From: Prevotella sp. UBA2444
Lineage (GTDB): Bacteria; Bacteroidota; Bacteroidia; Bacteroidales; Bacteroidaceae
Direction of reading: 5' to 3'
DNA length: 64,000 nucleotides
Assembly: GCA_002342665.1 (NCBI GenBank)
Contig: DDQK01000025.1
Span: forward strand, 91,491 to 155,490
Shown here: piece by piece, positions 27,742-34,891 of the stretch
Layout of the letters: each line of letters begins with the position of its first letter
How positions within the stretch are numbered: the stretch's first letter is position 1
Translations under genes and position numbers: made by a program
Notes under the pieces: generated by a model
Databases searched by the model: none
What the model saw: the letters and a program-made list of their open reading frames with translations, nothing else
What the model was told of the DNA's origin: nothing

Positions 27742-28539
27742 ATGAGAAAATTATCGATGAAACTTACAAAAAATCAATATTTGCGCTACTTTGCTGCCGT
27801 GGTCCTCATCCTTGCACTTATCCGGTGGACTTTCCCCTCGGTGGCAGAACCCCGTAAAACCTCATCTGACCCTACGCTCAGTGACAGCACAAAAAATGTT
27901 CAATATTCCGCTCGGCCGAAGGACGCTTGCTACCAACGGGACGCAAGAATCTCCAATCTTCTATCAGCCCCTCACCGCATCCTCAGTGTCCCCAGCTATG
28001 CCGAAGCCTTTCCCGACACCAACAGTGTACAGTTGGCTGCCGCACAGCAATGGGGCGTACCTCCCGTCAAGAACCGCGAGGATGCCGAGATGCGCAAGCG
28101 TGAACTGGTCTATATTGGCTCCAATCCGTATTATCACGTCGATCCGCTGTATTCCAGCATTCCGTATCTGGTGCCGCGAGCAGCCGTTTTGCTACAGGAT
28201 ATCGGCCAGGCGTTCTACGATTCGCTCTATGTCAAGGGTGTGCCTCTGCATCAGATGATTGTCACCAGCGTGCTGCGCTCTCAGGAGGATGTCTTTAAGC
28301 TGCGCCGGCGCAACGGCAATGCCACGGAGAATTCCTGCCATCTCTACGGCACCACATTTGATATCTGCTACAATCGTTACCGTACAGTCGAGGATCCTGA
28401 CGGGCCTCGTCGTCATCAGGTTCGCAACGACACGCTCAAATGGGTGCTCTCCGAAGTGCTTCGTGATTTCCGCGAGCAGAATCGTTGCTTCATTAAATAT
28501 GAAGTCAAGCAAGGTTGCTTCCACATGACCGTAAGATAA
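27742..28539 (+). CDS. DUF5715 / M15-peptidase-like exported protein
   Basis: 265 residues (260 if ATG 27757 is used), with an N-terminal membrane anchor or signal (YFAAVVLILALIRWTF). The C-terminal half resembles D-Ala-D-Ala carboxypeptidases of the M15/VanY/peptidase-like fold: SCHLYGTTFDICYN (about 198-211) matches the S-x-H-x-x-G-x-A-x-D zinc motif, and QGCFHMTVR at the very end supplies the final zinc histidine. VTSVLRSQEDVFKL fits the preceding conserved TS-x-x-R strand. Probable role in peptidoglycan trimming, by inference. ATG 27742 is only 8 bases from the -7 box; ATG 27757 allows a longer leader. Confidence 0.78.
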   Translation: MRKLSMKLTKNQYLRYFAAVVLILALIRWTFPSVAEPRKTSSDPTLSDSTKNVQYSARPKDACYQRDARISNLLSAPHRILSVPSYAEAFPDTNSVQLAAAQQWGVPPVKNREDAEMRKRELVYIGSNPYYHVDPLYSSIPYLVPRAAVLLQDIGQAFYDSLYVKGVPLHQMIVTSVLRSQEDVFKLRRRNGNATENSCHLYGTTFDICYNRYRTVEDPDGPRRHQVRNDTLKWVLSEVLRDFREQNRCFIKYEVKQGCFHMTVR

Positions 28540-28643
28540 TTCATCTCTCGGAGGGGAGACGCATTTGTCAATCCATATCTCCTATTTATCATAATGCCGA
28601 TTCTAATCCAATAGGGATAAAACAAAGTAAAATCCCCCGAAAC

Positions 28644-28675
28644 CTTGCGCAATCCTGAAATTATTCGTATCTTTG
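28644..28675 (+). promoter_or_regulatory. Promoter of the HAD phosphatase gene
   Basis: CTTG (28644-28647), 20-base spacer, TATCTTTG (28668-28675). Only 8 bases separate the -7 box from the ATG, implying a very short leader. Confidence 0.7.
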
Positions 28676-28683
28676 CACGCGAT

Positions 28684-29361
28684 ATGATAAATAACATTGC
28701 TTTCGACCTAGGCGGCGTTGTCATCGCCCTGAGCTACGAATCAGCCGTCAGGCGATTCGAGCAGATTGGATTGCGCGATGCTCGCAGTCATCTCGATGCT
28801 TTCTGCCAGCACGGCATCTTTGGCGACCTGGAGCGCGGCGACATCAGTGCTGAGCAGTTTCGCATGGCACTTAGCGAACTGATCGGTCGCGAAATTTCTT
28901 CCGGAGAATGTTCATGGGCCTGGCACGGCTATGTAGAAAATGTACCGCAACGGAATCTCGACATGCTTCTCCGACTGCGCAACGAGGGTTATAAAGTCTG
29001 CCTTCTGTCGAACACCAATCCCTACATGATGCAATGGGCCTGCAGTCCTGAGTTCGACGGCCGGGGCCATGCCATCAGCCATTATTTCGACCATCTCTAC
29101 CTGAGCTACGAGTGCCGCATGATGAAGCCTTCGCCCGACATCTTCCGCACCATGCTCCAGGGGCAGCAGTCCTCAGCCGCCGAAACCCTCTTCATCGACG
29201 ACAGCCCCCGCAACTGTGAGGTAGCCCAGTCCCTCGGCATCCGCACCCTCTGCCCCCATGACAATGAGGACTGGACCCCCACCCTGGCCAGTTTGTTAGG
29301 AATGAGAAGGGCATCAGATATTGATGATCATACATTATCATCAATAAGAACAATCTCATAA
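28684..29361 (+). CDS. HAD-superfamily phosphatase (YihX-like)
   Basis: 225 residues from ATG 28684; the upstream extension overlaps the promoter. Motif I is FDLGGVV (7-13) with the nucleophile Asp8; motif II LLSNTN (about 106-111); motif III Lys in MMKPSPDIF (about 144-152); motif IV FIDDSPRN (about 168-175). The DxGGV form of motif I is usual in the YihX-type sugar-phosphate phosphatases. The helical cap lies at about 15-80. Substrate unknown. Monocistronic. Confidence 0.88.
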   Translation: MINNIAFDLGGVVIALSYESAVRRFEQIGLRDARSHLDAFCQHGIFGDLERGDISAEQFRMALSELIGREISSGECSWAWHGYVENVPQRNLDMLLRLRNEGYKVCLLSNTNPYMMQWACSPEFDGRGHAISHYFDHLYLSYECRMMKPSPDIFRTMLQGQQSSAAETLFIDDSPRNCEVAQSLGIRTLCPHDNEDWTPTLASLLGMRRASDIDDHTLSSIRTIS

Positions 29362-29424
29362 AGATGCTCAATAAAATAGTCAATGGCATCACGAAGGGCG
29401 GACCTCGTCTATTCTTCTACGACT

Positions 29425-29715
29425 CTAAGCTGCTGTATAGATATTGATGCCATCTTTCTCTATCTGTTGACGAAAAAAAGGACGTAAGTTTTCATGGTCA
29501 CTTATTAGGTCTACCCTGCAACCGAGTAATTCTTCAAGATACTGGGCGGCAAGTACCAGATTATAAAACTTCGGCGGCATCGTCACAAACAGGTCTACGT
29601 CGCTTCCATCATGCTGTTCTCCCCTGGCGACAGAACCGAAAAGACGCATTGACGTAATACCGAACCGTTCGCGCAGTTCCTGCGAGTGGCCTCTGATGAT
29701 GTCGATGTATTTCAT
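29425..29715 (-). CDS. Minimal nucleotidyltransferase (MNT/MntA-type), no visible HEPN partner
   Basis: 96 residues with the complete pol-beta-type core: GSVARGEQHDGSDVDL (27-42) carries the GSxARG signature and the first two Asp residues; CRVDLI (about 66-71) holds the third. Such domains usually pair with HEPN RNases as toxin-antitoxin modules in which the MNT protein AMPylates the toxin. No HEPN gene (R-x-x-x-x-H motif) is seen on either side; the plus-strand gene that follows is unrelated as far as I can tell. It is therefore an orphan here. A promoter lies at 29779-29748. Confidence 0.88.
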   Translation of the reverse strand: MKYIDIIRGHSQELRERFGITSMRLFGSVARGEQHDGSDVDLFVTMPPKFYNLVLAAQYLEELLGCRVDLISDHENLRPFFRQQIEKDGINIYTAA

Positions 29716-29747
29716 TTGTAGATTTCATGACCTCCTCTAATTTGCGG

Positions 29748-29779
29748 CAAAGATACGAAAATAAATTGAGTTTTTCAAG
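29748..29779 (-). promoter_or_regulatory. Promoter of the MNT gene
   Basis: On the minus strand: CTTG (29779-29776), 20-base spacer, TATCTTTG (29755-29748), 32 bases before the start codon. Confidence 0.7.
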
Positions 29780-29849
29780 CGATTCGACAACTTTTCTATA
29801 TTAAAAATTGCTAAAGATTCTTGTTTTGGACGATTTTTTTCTTGATGCA

Positions 29850-29881
29850 CTTGGCAATCTCATCTATTCTAATTAATTTTG
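29850..29881 (+). promoter_or_regulatory. Promoter of the AT-rich coiled-coil gene
   Basis: CTTG (29850-29853), 20-base spacer, TAATTTTG (29874-29881), 41 bases before ATG 29923. It lies inside the longer frame that opens with TTG 29821, which argues against that upstream start. Confidence 0.7.
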
Positions 29882-29922
29882 CAAAAAAAAGAATAAACGA
29901 CTTAAATCAATTAATAACAAGC

Positions 29923-31389
29923 ATGGATAACGAAGAATTCCTCAACAAACCAGTTTTAGATGCCCTCTACCAGCATGTCATTAAGAATATTGATTACCTT
30001 TCCTACCATAATTCCAATCAAATACCATTTTGGAGTTCTCCAATAGAAATGTGTAAAAAGATAGAGAAGGAGCTAATGGCGGTAAACAGTGTTATAAAAG
30101 AAGTAACATCCAATACCAATTTTTACAATGGATCCATAAGGTACAGCCATATTACATTAACAAAAGTATATATCCTTTTATATTTCCGTCATCACGATGA
30201 GAAGGTGTTTCAAGATGGTGTTTTTAACCTTCTAATACCCGTCATGGGGATCTATGGGAAAACACACTTAAATAATATCAACAGCAAGATTGACTTTGTC
30301 ATTAGTCTTACGAAAATTTATTCAAGTTACGAGGAAGAACAACGCCAGAAGAGACAAAAGGTAATGTTTCGGCTTGAGGAATTAAGCAGAGCAGAACTGG
30401 ACGAACTATTTCAGAATTTCAATGAAGAAAGGCTCTTCCGTGAATACTTTGAATTCTACGAGGACAATTGGAAACGTGAAGACCTGATACTTGACTATGC
30501 TGAAACGTGGCATAACGCCAAAATAATTGTTCGGACTCTTGCAGCCCTACCCCATCCCGAAACCTACATCAGCCAAATCATGACGCGGTTAGACTCAGAT
30601 GGTGGATTCCCATATTTTTTTGAAACACAGTATATCATCATCTGTTCATACGTCATGATGCGGTCTGTTAAATCCAACCATTTTTCTGCTGCCATCAAGC
30701 GAATTGAGTCTCTCTCCCTAAAAGAGACAGATTATCATATTATCAAGGAGCAGATAGAATCCGTAAAAAAGTGGATTGATGCAGAACTGCCTTTTGACGA
30801 ATACGACTACACTACTAGCGAGGATACTGAAGCGGAGATGGATGATAAACAAGCAGGCCTGTCAAAGGAGGTAGAGCAGAAAATCGAAACTCTCATGTCT
30901 GATATCCAGAAGAAGGATGAAAAGATAACTCAAATGGAATCCGATCTTGCTGCAAAGGATAAAAAAATAGAGGAATTACAAAACTCGATTGTAACCGCCG
31001 TAGAACAATCAGAAGAGACCCTATATAAAGATGTGGTTCTTGAAGCCGCGATAGAATTAGGGATTGATGAGCGTATCATATTCTTCACATCTGTTTTAAA
31101 ATGGGATATCACTAATAATGAATTGAATCAAAGCCAACTTGCCGTCTTTATATGCCACATGACCGGAGACGATAAAGCAGAAAAGCGAGAAACAATCAGA
31201 CCGCGCATCAACAAAATTGTCAAAATGCAGAGAGAAAAGAAATTCACTGATGCCATAATTCAAGCAGCAAAGAATCTCATCGCATATCTGAATAATTGCT
31301 GTAAGAAGGATGTTAATGGTGAAGAGGCCAATCTCACAAATGCTATTAGCGACATCATTGATGACATCGAAAAGACATACGGAGTATAA
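29923..31389 (+). CDS. AT-rich coiled-coil protein of unknown function
   Basis: 488 residues from ATG 29923. No family recognised. The first ~310 residues are predicted mostly helical (openings MDNEEFLNKPVLDALYQHV, IRYSHITLTKVYILLYFRHH). An acidic linker and a coiled coil of about 50 residues follow (EVEQKIETLMSDIQKKDEKI and onwards). The C-terminal ~110 residues form a separate helical domain (DERIIFFTSVLKWDITNN, LAVFICHMTGDDKAEKRETI). There is no signal peptide, so it is cytoplasmic. Its base composition is markedly more AT-rich than both neighbours, which points to horizontal acquisition. The position directly upstream of the VirE gene suggests an accessory role for the same element, but this is inference. 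Confidence 0.75.
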   Translation: MDNEEFLNKPVLDALYQHVIKNIDYLSYHNSNQIPFWSSPIEMCKKIEKELMAVNSVIKEVTSNTNFYNGSIRYSHITLTKVYILLYFRHHDEKVFQDGVFNLLIPVMGIYGKTHLNNINSKIDFVISLTKIYSSYEEEQRQKRQKVMFRLEELSRAELDELFQNFNEERLFREYFEFYEDNWKREDLILDYAETWHNAKIIVRTLAALPHPETYISQIMTRLDSDGGFPYFFETQYIIICSYVMMRSVKSNHFSAAIKRIESLSLKETDYHIIKEQIESVKKWIDAELPFDEYDYTTSEDTEAEMDDKQAGLSKEVEQKIETLMSDIQKKDEKITQMESDLAAKDKKIEELQNSIVTAVEQSEETLYKDVVLEAAIELGIDERIIFFTSVLKWDITNNELNQSQLAVFICHMTGDDKAEKRETIRPRINKIVKMQREKKFTDAIIQAAKNLIAYLNNCCKKDVNGEEANLTNAISDIIDDIEKTYGV

Positions 31390-31427
31390 AAAATCTTAAA
31401 TAATAGCCCCTTTTATGGGTGTGCAGG

Positions 31428-31481
31428 GGGTGTGTCACCCAAAATCTGAGGGTGTGTCAGCACAGTTGACTGACACACCCT
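31428..31481. repeat. Palindromes upstream of the VirE gene
   Basis: A perfect 12-base-pair inverted repeat, AGGGTGTGTCAG (31449-31460) and CTGACACACCCT (31470-31481), is preceded by GGGTG-tgt-CACCC (31428-31440). The core GGTGTGTCA thus occurs twice directly and once inverted. The palindrome ends 3 bases before the -7 box of the VirE gene, so a repressor bound here would block the promoter. Confidence 0.75.
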
Positions 31482-31484
31482 AAT

Positions 31485-31492
31485 TATATTTG
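31485..31492 (+). promoter_or_regulatory. -7 box of the VirE gene, overlapped by the operator-like palindrome
   Basis: TATATTTG; the -33 position falls in the loop or right arm of the palindrome, where no clean TTTG is present. The leader to ATG 31602 is about 105 bases. Confidence 0.5.
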
Positions 31493-31601
31493 CACTGTAA
31501 TTACCATCCGGGAACAACACCTGAGCACGGGTGCCCACAGCTCCTGAAATCGTCTATGGGGGCTGAGTGCGAGACATTACTTTTTAAACAAGTATTAAAA
31601 G

Positions 31602-33809
31602 ATGGCAACATCATCTATCGAAAAGGCACCAATCCTTTTCAACCTCTTTCAGAACCTGAGCAGCTTCAAGAGCGCACAGGTCAACCTCGACGAGATTGTC
31701 AGACTCATTAAGTACGACAACGACGTCAGTACCAAGACCCTGACCTACCAGCAGGTGAAGAAGGCCGTGGGCAAGAAAACTGCCGACGAGCAGGTGAAGC
31801 AGAAGACCATACCGGCCTTCTCCGTAGCCGTGCTCTTCGACGGCAACGGGCACAACCAGCTGAACGTGACAGGCTTCACCGCACGTGCCCTCTGCGACCT
31901 CGACCATCTGGACGACGTCGAACAGGCCTTCACTCTCGTCACCAGCGACCCGCACACCCTGCTGGCCTACCGCACAGTAGGCGGCGAGGGCCTGCGCATC
32001 ATCTACAACTACCGTCGTGAAAACGACGGCGACCCTGTCGACGACGCATCCTGGCCCGCTGCCTTCCTGAAGGGCAACAGCCACTATGCCAAGCTTGTAG
32101 GCAGTGAGTTCGACGGCCAGTGCGGCTTCTTCAACGCCCTCTCAGGACTGGCTCACGACCCGCAGGTCTATGTCAACCCGGAGGCAGAGCCCTTCATCAT
32201 CACCGACGAGGAAATCCTCCAGGCCAACTTCTCGCCCGACACCGAGCCAGGCAAGCCTCGCAAGGAGTATGCCACAGGCTCCTTCAGCGAGGGCGTAGAC
32301 CCTGCCTGGCAGCGCATCCAGCAGCAGCTCGCCAAGCGCCACCTACAGTTCGAGTCCCATCATCACCACGACTACGTGATGCACGCCGCATTCCTCTTCA
32401 ACCGCTACGGCGTCGCCCTCGACGAACTGCTCCAGTGGGCTTCACAGGAGTGGAGCGCCTACGACGCCAAGCAGCGCGAGGCCACCATCCGCTCCTGCTA
32501 CAAGAAGACCGACGAGCACGGCACGTGGAAACTCAGCCAACCCGGACGCAGGAAGAAGAACGCACTGGCATCGCTCGCTGACATCGGACAGTGGCTCAAG
32601 AGCCACATGCAGCTGCAGTACAACGACGTGAACGACCGCACCTACTACCGCATTGACGATAGTCAGCCGTGGACGGAAGTGGACAACCGAGTCATCTGTA
32701 CCGTACGCAAGCAGATAGAGTCCGACACGGGCAAGCGCACACTCAAGAGCGACGTCACCGACGTCATCTGGAGCGACTCGGCCACACTCTTCCACCCCAT
32801 CCGCGACTACATCCGCAGCCTGGCACCCTGGGACGGGCAAGACCGAGTGGGAGAACTCGCCAGCTACGTCACCGTGGAGCCCGTTCTCGAAGGGCAGTCA
32901 CTCCAGCAGGCACAGCAATACCTGCACTGGGCATTCCACAAGTGGCTCGTGGCAATCGTCGCAGCATGGATGAACGACCATGTGGCTAACCACGAGATCT
33001 TCACCTTCATCGGCCCGCAGGGCATCTTCAAGACCACCTTCTTCCGCCACCTGCTGCCACAGCCCCTCCGCCAGTACTTCTGGGAGAACCCGCGCAACAG
33101 CTTCCGCTCGAAGGACGACAAGATCTCACTCGCCGAGAACGCTCTCGTGGAAATCGAGGAGGTGGACATCAGCAACCCTGCCGACATCGCCGAGCTCAAG
33201 GCACTGGCATCGGCCGTCGCCATCAACGAGCGCCGACCCTACGGCAAGCAGCGCAACCAGAAGCACAAGCTGGCATCGCTCTGTGCCACGGGCAACGAGC
33301 AGCACTTCCTCGTCGACGAGACCGGCAACCGCCGATGGCTCTGCTTCCTCATCAGCTCCATCAGCAAACCGCAGGAGTGGACCATCGACTATGACCAGCT
33401 CTACGCCCAGCTCTACCACGACTACCGCCAGGGATTCCCGTACTGGTTCGACCTGTCCGACCAGCAGCGCGTGGAACAGCAGAACGCAGCCTTCCGCCAG
33501 ATGAGCGACGAGGAACAGCTCATCCGCACCCACTACAGAAAGCCACGACCTGGCGACCCCATCAAGCTGCTTAGCTCGGCAGCTATCTGCAAGTGGCTCA
33601 ACGGAGGCCGACTCGGCTACGGCCTCTCCTCGAAGAAGGTAGGCACGGTGATGAAGAAGCTCGGATTCCAGCAGATACACAACCGCAGTGGCAACTTCTT
33701 CAAGGTCTACGAGATACCATACGACCAGATTCAGGCTCAGATATCCGCCGCCACCGACGAACAGAAGCCTGAAGCACCTGCTCCCGAAGAGCCTGTTCTG
33801 CCCTTCTAA
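31602..33809 (+). CDS. VirE-type primase-helicase (VirE_N + VapE-like P-loop domain)
   Basis: 735 residues. The N-terminal VirE_N domain (about 60-200) contains VAVLFDGNG and the acidic ARALCDLDHLDD motif typical of this archaeo-eukaryotic-primase-like family. The C-terminal VapE/D5-like ATPase (about 400-630) has Walker A GPQGIFKTT (about 471-479), the acidic ALVEIEEVDI strand, and KLASLCATGNEQHFLVDETGNRRWLCFLI, a conserved sensor region. The last ~90 residues look like a winged helix. Proteins of this type prime or unwind DNA in mobile elements and are common in Bacteroidota next to DUF4248 and HU-like genes. Palindromes lie on both sides. Composition is GC-rich like the core genome. Confidence 0.88.
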   Translation: MATSSIEKAPILFNLFQNLSSFKSAQVNLDEIVRLIKYDNDVSTKTLTYQQVKKAVGKKTADEQVKQKTIPAFSVAVLFDGNGHNQLNVTGFTARALCDLDHLDDVEQAFTLVTSDPHTLLAYRTVGGEGLRIIYNYRRENDGDPVDDASWPAAFLKGNSHYAKLVGSEFDGQCGFFNALSGLAHDPQVYVNPEAEPFIITDEEILQANFSPDTEPGKPRKEYATGSFSEGVDPAWQRIQQQLAKRHLQFESHHHHDYVMHAAFLFNRYGVALDELLQWASQEWSAYDAKQREATIRSCYKKTDEHGTWKLSQPGRRKKNALASLADIGQWLKSHMQLQYNDVNDRTYYRIDDSQPWTEVDNRVICTVRKQIESDTGKRTLKSDVTDVIWSDSATLFHPIRDYIRSLAPWDGQDRVGELASYVTVEPVLEGQSLQQAQQYLHWAFHKWLVAIVAAWMNDHVANHEIFTFIGPQGIFKTTFFRHLLPQPLRQYFWENPRNSFRSKDDKISLAENALVEIEEVDISNPADIAELKALASAVAINERRPYGKQRNQKHKLASLCATGNEQHFLVDETGNRRWLCFLISSISKPQEWTIDYDQLYAQLYHDYRQGFPYWFDLSDQQRVEQQNAAFRQMSDEEQLIRTHYRKPRPGDPIKLLSSAAICKWLNGGRLGYGLSSKKVGTVMKKLGFQQIHNRSGNFFKVYEIPYDQIQAQISAATDEQKPEAPAPEEPVLPF

Positions 33810-33818
33810 TCTCTAAAG

Positions 33819-33930
33819 TGTGAAGGATGTGAAGGATAAAATACTAACTTGTCTTATGGAAATGATTTAGTTGCTGACTAAATGTATTTCTATAGTAGAA
33901 GTTGTGTTTCAATCCTTCACATCCTTCACA
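33819..33930. repeat. Inverted repeat with tandem TGTGAAGGA arms downstream of VirE
   Basis: Two perfectly complementary 19-base arms (33819-33837 and 33912-33930). Each arm is two tandem copies of TGTGAAGGA/T. The loop is 74 AT-rich bases. No U-tract follows, so it is not a typical terminator. Confidence 0.75.
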
Positions 33931-33970
33931 TTTCTATCCTCCAGCCCCGCCCCACCCTCCTACCCTCGCC

Positions 33971-34036
33971 GAGTTTACCGGCACTAAACTCATAGTTTAG
34001 TTACGGTAAACTCATAGTTTAGTGCCACTAAACTCC
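33971..34036. repeat. Cluster of AGTTTAGT / ACTAAACT half-sites
   Basis: Six copies of a GTTTA(G/C) half-site in alternating orientation: GAGTTTACC, ACTAAACTCATAGTTTAGT, GGTAAACTCATAGTTTAGTGCC and ACTAAACTC. The outer GGCACTAAACT (33980-33990) and AGTTTAGTGCC (34016-34026) are exact reverse complements. It lies 28 bases upstream of the toxin-antitoxin promoter, so an autorepressor-binding site is one possibility; an element end or iteron-like site is another. Confidence 0.7.
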
Positions 34037-34063
34037 CTGACCCCAAGAAAACTTGCCCTTTTC

Positions 34064-34095
34064 CTTGGCCGTTTCAGGAATTCTTCGTAACTTTG
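34064..34095 (+). promoter_or_regulatory. Promoter of the toxin-antitoxin operon
   Basis: CTTG (34064-34067), 20-base spacer, TAACTTTG (34088-34095), 25 bases before the antitoxin start. The -33 element lies inside the 28-base repeat AAGAAAACTTGCCC...GCCGT that recurs at 34770. Confidence 0.75.
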
Positions 34096-34120
34096 CCATC
34101 GATAAAGAAAGTTCAGAGAT

Positions 34121-34438
34121 ATGGAAGACGAGAAGAGATACCCCGTCCTGGAAGAAGAGGACAGTGTGGGCATGGCCAGCGAACCGGTCGGAGGCTATAT
34201 TGCTACGGGAAGCGGTTACGTATCCACCATCGATGACCCGATGGAGGAAGATGAAGATTGCGGCATCTCTGATGACTGGGACCCGGGCATCGGACCTTAC
34301 ACCATGGAAGAGCTCAACGCCCGCATCGACGAGGCTGATGCAGCTATCGACCGCGCCGAAGCCGGCGACATGAGCGACTGGGTGACATCTGAAGAAATGG
34401 ATCGCAGGCTTTACGAAAGATTTCCATGGCTAAGATAG
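34121..34438 (+). CDS. Acidic antitoxin partner of the ParE/RelE-like toxin
   Basis: 105 residues, very acidic (VLEEEDSVGM, DDPMEEDEDCGISDDWD). I do not recognise a defined DNA-binding domain; the second half (MEELNARIDEADAAIDRAEAG) is helical. It is called an antitoxin from position and size: it directly precedes and overlaps the toxin gene by 13 bases and shares its promoter. High acidity would suit neutralisation of the basic toxin. Confidence 0.7.
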   Translation: MEDEKRYPVLEEEDSVGMASEPVGGYIATGSGYVSTIDDPMEEDEDCGISDDWDPGIGPYTMEELNARIDEADAAIDRAEAGDMSDWVTSEEMDRRLYERFPWLR

Positions 34439-34746
34439 TATGGACAAAAAGGGCGGAGTGCCTCTTCTTTGACCGAGTGGAATACGCTTACACGGAGTTT
34501 GGCAAGTCTACTTCTCTCAAATGGCAGATAGAACGCAAAAGGATTGAGCATCAGTTGCTTGAGCATCCGGAATCATACACGCCAGAGAGACTACTAAGCG
34601 ATAAAAGGCGCCTATATCGGAGTTGTCATATCATGCGACGATTTAAACTTGTGCATTATTATGCCAAAACCTCCGACACCGTCTACATCACTGACATCTG
34701 GGACATGCGGATGAGTCCAGAGACACTTAAAAAGAGGATCAAATGA
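34426..34746 (+). CDS. ParE/RelE-superfamily toxin
   Basis: 106 residues, basic. The pattern fits the ParE/RelE fold: MAKIVWTKRAECLFFDRVEYAYTEFG (strand-helix), two helices with IERKRIEHQLLEHPESY, then strands RRLYRSCHIMRRFKLVHYYAK and TVYITDIWDMRMSPE. The final D-x-R-x-x-P pattern is common in this superfamily. The target (ribosome-dependent mRNA cleavage or gyrase) cannot be told. It is followed 4 bases later by an imperfect terminator-like hairpin. Confidence 0.82.
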   Translation: MAKIVWTKRAECLFFDRVEYAYTEFGKSTSLKWQIERKRIEHQLLEHPESYTPERLLSDKRRLYRSCHIMRRFKLVHYYAKTSDTVYITDIWDMRMSPETLKKRIK

Positions 34747-34749
34747 AAT

Positions 34750-34790
34750 AAAAGGGCAGGCTTCACGAAAAGAAAACTTGCCCTTTTCCT
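34750..34790 (+). terminator. Terminator of the toxin-antitoxin operon
   Basis: AAAAGGGCA (34750-34758) pairs with TGCCCTTTT (34779-34787), with partial pairing inside. The right half is part of the 28-base repeat that also occurs at 34045-34072 and in variant form at 36895-36921. Confidence 0.6.
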
Positions 34791-34856
34791 TGGCCGTAAA
34801 AAGTGGCAACTGGCAAAATTTTTATGTAAACTGCAACGACTTTGCAAAAAAAGTTG

Positions 34857-34864
34857 TATATTTG
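34857..34864 (+). promoter_or_regulatory. -7 box of the first leukocidin-like lipoprotein gene
   Basis: TATATTTG, 27 bases before the start. The whole region from 34806 is duplicated nearly base for base before the second paralog (44578 onwards). The -33 site is not clear. Confidence 0.5.
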
Positions 34865-34891
34865 CACGAGTATTATTAGACAACAATCAAA

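Noticed and set aside
29821-29922. TTG-initiated extension of the coiled-coil gene
   Set aside because: A consensus promoter lies inside it (29850-29881), and ATG 29923 is well placed for the transcript.
31490-31711. 73-codon ORF starting in the VirE promoter region
   Set aside because: Overlaps the VirE coding start in another frame; it lies on the VirE leader and has no recognisable sequence.
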